Shown here piece by piece: positions 60,701-64,000 of a stretch of DNA of 64,000 nucleotides. The notes beneath the pieces were generated by a model. That model saw only the letters and a program-made list of their open reading frames with translations. It did no database searches and was not told the origin of the DNA. A program made the translations under genes and the position numbers. The stretch is taken from assembly GCF_002277955.1 (NCBI RefSeq), contig NZ_CP018477.1, positions 2,315,206-2,379,205 of the forward strand. The letters run 5' to 3'. This stretch comes from Thermogutta terrifontis (lineage in GTDB: Bacteria; Planctomycetota; Planctomycetia; Pirellulales; Thermoguttaceae). Positions within the stretch are counted from its first letter, which is position 1, and every line of letters begins with the position of its first letter.

Positions 60701-61915
60701 ATGTCTCCTCCTTGGCGCATAACGTTTCTCATCACCGAATTGGAGATTGGGGGTGCGGAAAAATTCATGGTCGAACTGGTATGTCGGCTCGATCGGCAAT
60801 TCTTCGATCCGTATGTGGTTGTCCTGTCTGAAATGCCGCAGCGCAGGCACCTTGTCGACCGCCTCGATGAGTGCCAAATTCCCGTTGCGTTTCTGGGAGT
60901 GAGAAATCTCGTCGAGTTGGCGGCAGGGATCGCGAAACTTGTGAAACACCTTCGGAGCTTCCGTCCAAGGATTCTCCAGAGTTTTCTTTTTCATGCGAAC
61001 TTCGTGGGGCGATTGGCTGCCAGAATAGCGGGGGTTCCCACGGTGATCTGCGGTGTTCGGGTAGCAGAGCGGGAGCATCCCTGGCATTTGTGGCTCGATC
61101 GATTGACCGCTGCCTGGGTGGACAAATACGTCTGCGTGAGTGAGGCCGTGGCCAGGTTTTCCGCGGAAGTGGGAATGCTCCCTGAGTCAAAATTGATGGT
61201 TATTCCCAACGCCGTGGATGTCGCGGCGATCTGTTCTCAGAAACCCGTGGATCTAGGAAAACTATTCCGGCGGGACACCGCCGGCTGTTGCGCTGGGTTG
61301 GCCGGTGGAGTGTCTGAACGCGTTAAAGGGGCGGCAGAAGGGGACGCACATACCGGATCGTCTGTTTTTGAAAACGACGAGTTCTATATGGTTGCGGTGG
61401 GGCGGTTGGAGCGGCAAAAAGGGTTCGATTGGCTGCTGAAGACACTGGCCCCCCTCTTGCGAGAGTTATCGGGCCTTCGACTTGTCATCGTGGGATCAGG
61501 TCCGGAAAAAGAACGGTTGGTATCCATCATCGGCAGAGAGGGAATCGAAAAGGCTGTTCGCCTGGTAGGCTTTCGGGATGATGTTCTGGGAATTCTTCGA
61601 AGCTGCGATTTGTTCTTGCTGAGCTCTCTATGGGAAGGAATGCCCAATGCCCTTTTAGAAGCCATGGCGGCCGGCAAACCAGTCGTGTGCGTGGAAGCGG
61701 AAGGTGTGCGTGAGGTTCTTGGACCCCTTTGCAAGGATCAACTTGTCCACGACAGGAATCAAGAACAGTTTCGGCGCGCAATCTTGAAGCATTATCATAA
61801 CCGCCAGTACGGGGCTCTTCTCGGAGGCCGCAATCAGAAACGGGTAGCAGAACACTTCAATTGGTGGCGCGTCGTTAAGCAATATGAAAGCCTGTGGGCG
61901 AGCTTCCTACGCTAG
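60701..61915 (+). CDS. GT4-family glycosyltransferase
   Basis: This 404-residue GT-B enzyme transfers a sugar from a nucleotide donor to a cell-envelope or polysaccharide acceptor. The N-terminal domain opens RITFLITELEIGGAEKFMVE and has RILQSFLFHANFVGRLAAR. The C-terminal donor domain has AVGRLERQKGFDWLL, IVGSGPEKERL and the E-x7-E motif in SSLWEGMPNALLEAMAAGKP. A poorly conserved patch (about 185-220) follows the VIPNAVDV stretch and could be a lineage-specific loop. No signal peptide. The ribosome site is weak. It is divergent from the NMP-kinase-like gene. Confidence 0.93.
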   Translation: MSPPWRITFLITELEIGGAEKFMVELVCRLDRQFFDPYVVVLSEMPQRRHLVDRLDECQIPVAFLGVRNLVELAAGIAKLVKHLRSFRPRILQSFLFHANFVGRLAARIAGVPTVICGVRVAEREHPWHLWLDRLTAAWVDKYVCVSEAVARFSAEVGMLPESKLMVIPNAVDVAAICSQKPVDLGKLFRRDTAGCCAGLAGGVSERVKGAAEGDAHTGSSVFENDEFYMVAVGRLERQKGFDWLLKTLAPLLRELSGLRLVIVGSGPEKERLVSIIGREGIEKAVRLVGFRDDVLGILRSCDLFLLSSLWEGMPNALLEAMAAGKPVVCVEAEGVREVLGPLCKDQLVHDRNQEQFRRAILKHYHNRQYGALLGGRNQKRVAEHFNWWRVVKQYESLWASFLR

Positions 61916-62056
61916 ATCACAGCGAGAGTTACGTCGGCTTCCAGAACGCGTGACGGCGCAGATCCAGTGTGAGCGACCACTCGATCCGGGGCATCCCTCG
62001 GCGGACGGGAAAGAGCCTACCACTACACAAAAAGGACATAATTTTTTATTTCTCTT

Positions 62057-62945
62057 ATCTTTCTCCCCAAATAGCTGGGTAAAGGCTCCCATAGCCATAC
62101 TTTCTGGGAGGTGATTTCCCTCCTACGCGATGGTTTTCGCTCCGATGCTAACCGGCTGTTCGCATGACACGCGGAAAGTGTGTCACCTTCTCTGTCCCAC
62201 CTGATGGGATTGACCTGCCCAGATACTGGTTCTTACTTACCACGGTAGGTAGAACACAACGCTCTGAATAGCCTGCGGCTATTCCCCCTCTGTAAGATGG
62301 TCAAATACGATGCTATGTAGCTACACGAGATAGGCGGTGATTTCACCGGCTTCCTACCATTGGTTGCCCGGGAAAGTGTTCAAATGGATATTACTACTAC
62401 GGTATCAGGAGAGACTCCAAAAAAGTGGAACGCCTTCCTAAAAACCTGCTGAACTTACCGTCGCGGACTGGTGCGTTCAACTCGCCTCGGGACGTCTGAT
62501 CGTTAAGCGTGGCTCCACCGAGCTGCCATACCCCTCTTCGGGAGTGACAGCATTTCTCGGTTCCCGGCAGGTTTGTGTCCGGTCTATCGGCTGGCAACAC
62601 AAATAGTCCATTTGACTCTTGGAGAGCCCCTGCGCATGATGGAAACGCAGGGTGACAGAAAGGACGTAATTCACGTGTATTTTTGTACACTGCGTTCTGT
62701 CCTAAGTGATGAGTATAGCACGTTTGTCCGTCCGAGCTGTCGCCGAGGGGTGGGGCCTTCAGTGTTGGTTCTTGGCCACCGACCAGCACTGAATTCGGTT
62801 CGCCACGTGCCGGTTGTGCCCCTTCCCATTGATGACAGGGAAGTCATCGCGAGCGACATGCGAGCCCCAGCCACGTTGTGGATATCGAGGGCTCAGAGGC
62901 CTGTCCCATGAGCTGCGGGAAAGCATCCTCGGGACAGGCCTTTTT
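62057..62945 (+). ncRNA. Candidate structured non-coding RNA locus ending in a terminator
   Basis: No plausible protein gene fits this stretch, yet it holds many hairpins. Arms are CTCCCA/TGGGAG (62086/62105), TGACACGC/GTGTGTCA (62165/62178), TTACTTAC/GTAGGTAG (62233/62245), GAATAGCC/GGCTATTC (62266/62277), CGGTGA/TCACCG (62335/62343), TTTGTGT/ACACAAA (62572/62597), CCCTGCG/CGCAGGG (62628/62646), GACAGAA/TTCTGTC (62654/62695), a 12-bp stem at 62758/62782 and TGATGAC/GTCATCG (62830/62843). The non-Watson-Crick pairs are G-T on the + strand and would be A-C on the other, which favours a + strand RNA. I found no tmRNA, RNase P, SRP, 6S or riboswitch signature. Boundaries and the number of transcripts are uncertain. 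Confidence 0.4.
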
Positions 62946-62950
62946 CTTTC
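62897..62950 (+). terminator. Strong Rho-independent terminator of the gene-free stretch
   Basis: AGGCCTGTCCC pairs perfectly with GGGACAGGCCT (11 bp) around a 23-base loop that can itself pair weakly (GAG/CTC), then TTTTCTTTC. No protein gene precedes it on the + strand within 980 bases, so it seems to end a non-coding transcript. Confidence 0.88.
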
Positions 62951-63064
62951 ACATTGGGCGAGAAGTGACCAACGTAGGTCACATCGCCAAAAAGACGACG
63001 AAGACGACCTACAGCGATCTTTGGATCCGCCGGAACGTCAGAATCAGATGCTGATTGGCCCGCT

Positions 63065-64000
63065 TCACCGCCTCTCGCTCCGCTTCTTGAAAATACGTTG
63101 TGCCCTTTCCAGACCTTCCACCAACTGATCAATCTCGTTTAGTGTGTTGTAGAAATAGAAACTGGCGCGTGCCGTGGCCACGACCCCCAACCGTTTGTGA
63201 AGGGGCATCGCGCAGTGATGTCCTGCCCGAACGGCAACACCCACGGAATCCAGCAGCTGGGCCACGTCGTGCGCGTGAATGCCATCGACGACGAAACTGA
63301 CGATCCCCCCTTTTTTATCAGGCGCCGGTCCGAAGACGCGAACCCGCGGCATTTCGGCAAGGGCGGCATGGAGTTTGACGGTCAGTTGGTTTTCATGGAC
63401 TGCGATACGCTCCAGGCCGATTCGTTCCAAATAATCAATGGCGGCCGCAAGACCAATTGCTCCCACGATCGGTGGCGTTCCCGCCTCGAAGCGGTACGGG
63501 AGATCGCCCGGCACAAAGCCATCGAGCCGGACCTCCCGAATCATGCTCCCACCGCCCATGAAGGGCGGCATCGCTTCCAGAATTTCGCGCTTTCCGTATA
63601 GGACCCCAATTCCCGATGGACCGAGCATCTTGTGGCCGCTGAACGCCAGGAAGTCGGCATCCATTTTTTGAACGTCCGTTACCAGGTGCGGGACACTTTG
63701 AGCTCCGTCTACAAGAACCTTGGCTCCGACCGAATGTGCCGCCCGAATGATCGATTCCACGGGATTAATCGTACCCAGGACATTGGAGACGACGGTGACG
63801 GCAACGATTTTCGTTCGTTCGGTCAAGAGTGTATCCAGGTTGTCCAGAACAAGTTCCCCCTGATCGTTGATGGGGATGAAGCGAACCGTGGCCCCTCGAC
63901 GTTCAGCAAGCTGAAACCACGGCACGAGGTTGGAGTGGTGTTCCATCTCGGTCACCAGGATCTCATCGCCTGGTCTGATGTTGGCATCTCCCCATGCCCG
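63065..64000 (-). CDS. sufS: Cysteine desulfurase SufS, N-terminus cut by window edge
   Basis: This PLP enzyme takes sulfur from cysteine for Fe-S cluster building (SUF system). The reading frame continues to base 64000, so only the last 311 residues are seen; family length is about 400-415. Visible motifs are VTEMEHHSNLVPW, VDGAQSVPHLVTD with the PLP-binding Asp, the Schiff-base Lys in FSGHKMLGPSGIGVLYG, RFEAGTPPIVGAIGLAAAI and the persulfide-forming Cys in RAGHHCAMPLHKRLG. The longer group II (SufS/CsdB) motif order is clear. It converges on the candidate RNA terminator; suf partner genes, if any, lie beyond the window. Confidence 0.95.
   Translation of the reverse strand, partial: RAWGDANIRPGDEILVTEMEHHSNLVPWFQLAERRGATVRFIPINDQGELVLDNLDTLLTERTKIVAVTVVSNVLGTINPVESIIRAAHSVGAKVLVDGAQSVPHLVTDVQKMDADFLAFSGHKMLGPSGIGVLYGKREILEAMPPFMGGGSMIREVRLDGFVPGDLPYRFEAGTPPIVGAIGLAAAIDYLERIGLERIAVHENQLTVKLHAALAEMPRVRVFGPAPDKKGGIVSFVVDGIHAHDVAQLLDSVGVAVRAGHHCAMPLHKRLGVVATARASFYFYNTLNEIDQLVEGLERAQRIFKKRSERR

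Noticed and set aside
61940-62110. Group II intron remnant
   Set aside because: No GTGCG 5' end, domain V hairpin (GAGC-GAAA-GGTTC pattern) or reverse transcriptase frame is present.
62331-62356. Minus-strand sequence GGAAGCCGGTGAAATC, reminiscent of the cobalamin riboswitch core
   Set aside because: The following conserved parts (CCCGCAAC/CCACTG-type boxes) are missing and no minus-strand B12 gene is nearby; the match is explained by a simple hairpin.
61916-62950. tmRNA, RNase P RNA or SRP RNA in the gene-free stretch
   Set aside because: I searched both strands for GAGGAAAGTCC, a T-arm with acceptor, a tag reading frame and the GGAAGGGAGCAGCC-type SRP loop, and found none.

Overview
The window looks like a chromosomal segment of a planctomycete (Planctomycetota). 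A Pirellulales/Thermogutta-like source is my best guess, but that is inference. The signs are four Gfo/Idh/MocA oxidoreductases (two with Tat-type signals), a ThuA-domain protein, a sulfatase, an FG-GAP protein, a TPR protein carrying two RNA polymerase alpha-CTD modules, a Pkn-type kinase with HCD/DLG motifs, an MJ0042-type zinc-ribbon membrane protein and a YidC with a PDZ insertion. Genes are spaced loosely and often change strand. I see no transposase, prophage, integrase, CRISPR array or rRNA.

Layout. 1-2.4 kb: tgt (cut by the left edge), the TPR/alpha-CTD protein and tRNA-Thr(CGT), all on the minus strand. 3-8.6 kb: an orphan CpaF-type ATPase, a degenerate Gfo/Idh protein, an unrecognised 520-residue membrane protein and a zinc-ribbon membrane protein. 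8.6-15 kb: an ArnT-like GT39, then yidC and mnmE. 15-22 kb: ribokinase, Gfo/Idh, ThuA, Tat-Gfo/Idh and a HEAT-repeat protein, ending in a clear terminator. 22-27.8 kb: the mutagenic translesion cassette imuA-imuB-dnaE2 on the minus strand. It has a good promoter and two palindromes that could bind LexA, and imuB is locally poor in G+C.

27.9-38.6 kb: an ATC-hydrolase-like protein, a quinone-oxidoreductase-like MDR, a small membrane protein, Tat-Gfo/Idh, FG-GAP protein, a UroD-like protein, FemAB, a GH42-like secreted protein and a NagB-like deaminase. 39-50 kb: aspS (TTG start), a redoxin-like lipoprotein without cysteines, ackA, a secreted aldose 1-epimerase, a sulfatase, an aldolase-like barrel, fused CbiE/CbiT (cobL) and a PIG-L deacetylase. 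50-64 kb: an RluD-type pseudouridine synthase behind a YfgM-like TPR protein, a large secreted transglutaminase-like protein, a TPR lipoprotein, a small secreted protein, a SpsF-like cytidylyltransferase, a Ser/Thr kinase overlapping a P-loop NMP-kinase-like gene, a GT4, about 1.1 kb without a gene, and sufS (cut by the right edge).

The carbohydrate genes (oxidoreductases, ThuA, epimerase, sulfatase, glycosidase, NagB, ribokinase) fit a heterotroph living on complex, partly sulfated or amino-sugar polysaccharides, with ackA giving acetate-linked ATP. The strongest leads for something undescribed are the hairpin-dense, terminator-ended gene-free stretch at 62.06-62.95 kb, whose G-U pairs favour the + strand, the operators in front of imuA, the PDZ-bearing YidC and the altered switch II of MnmE.
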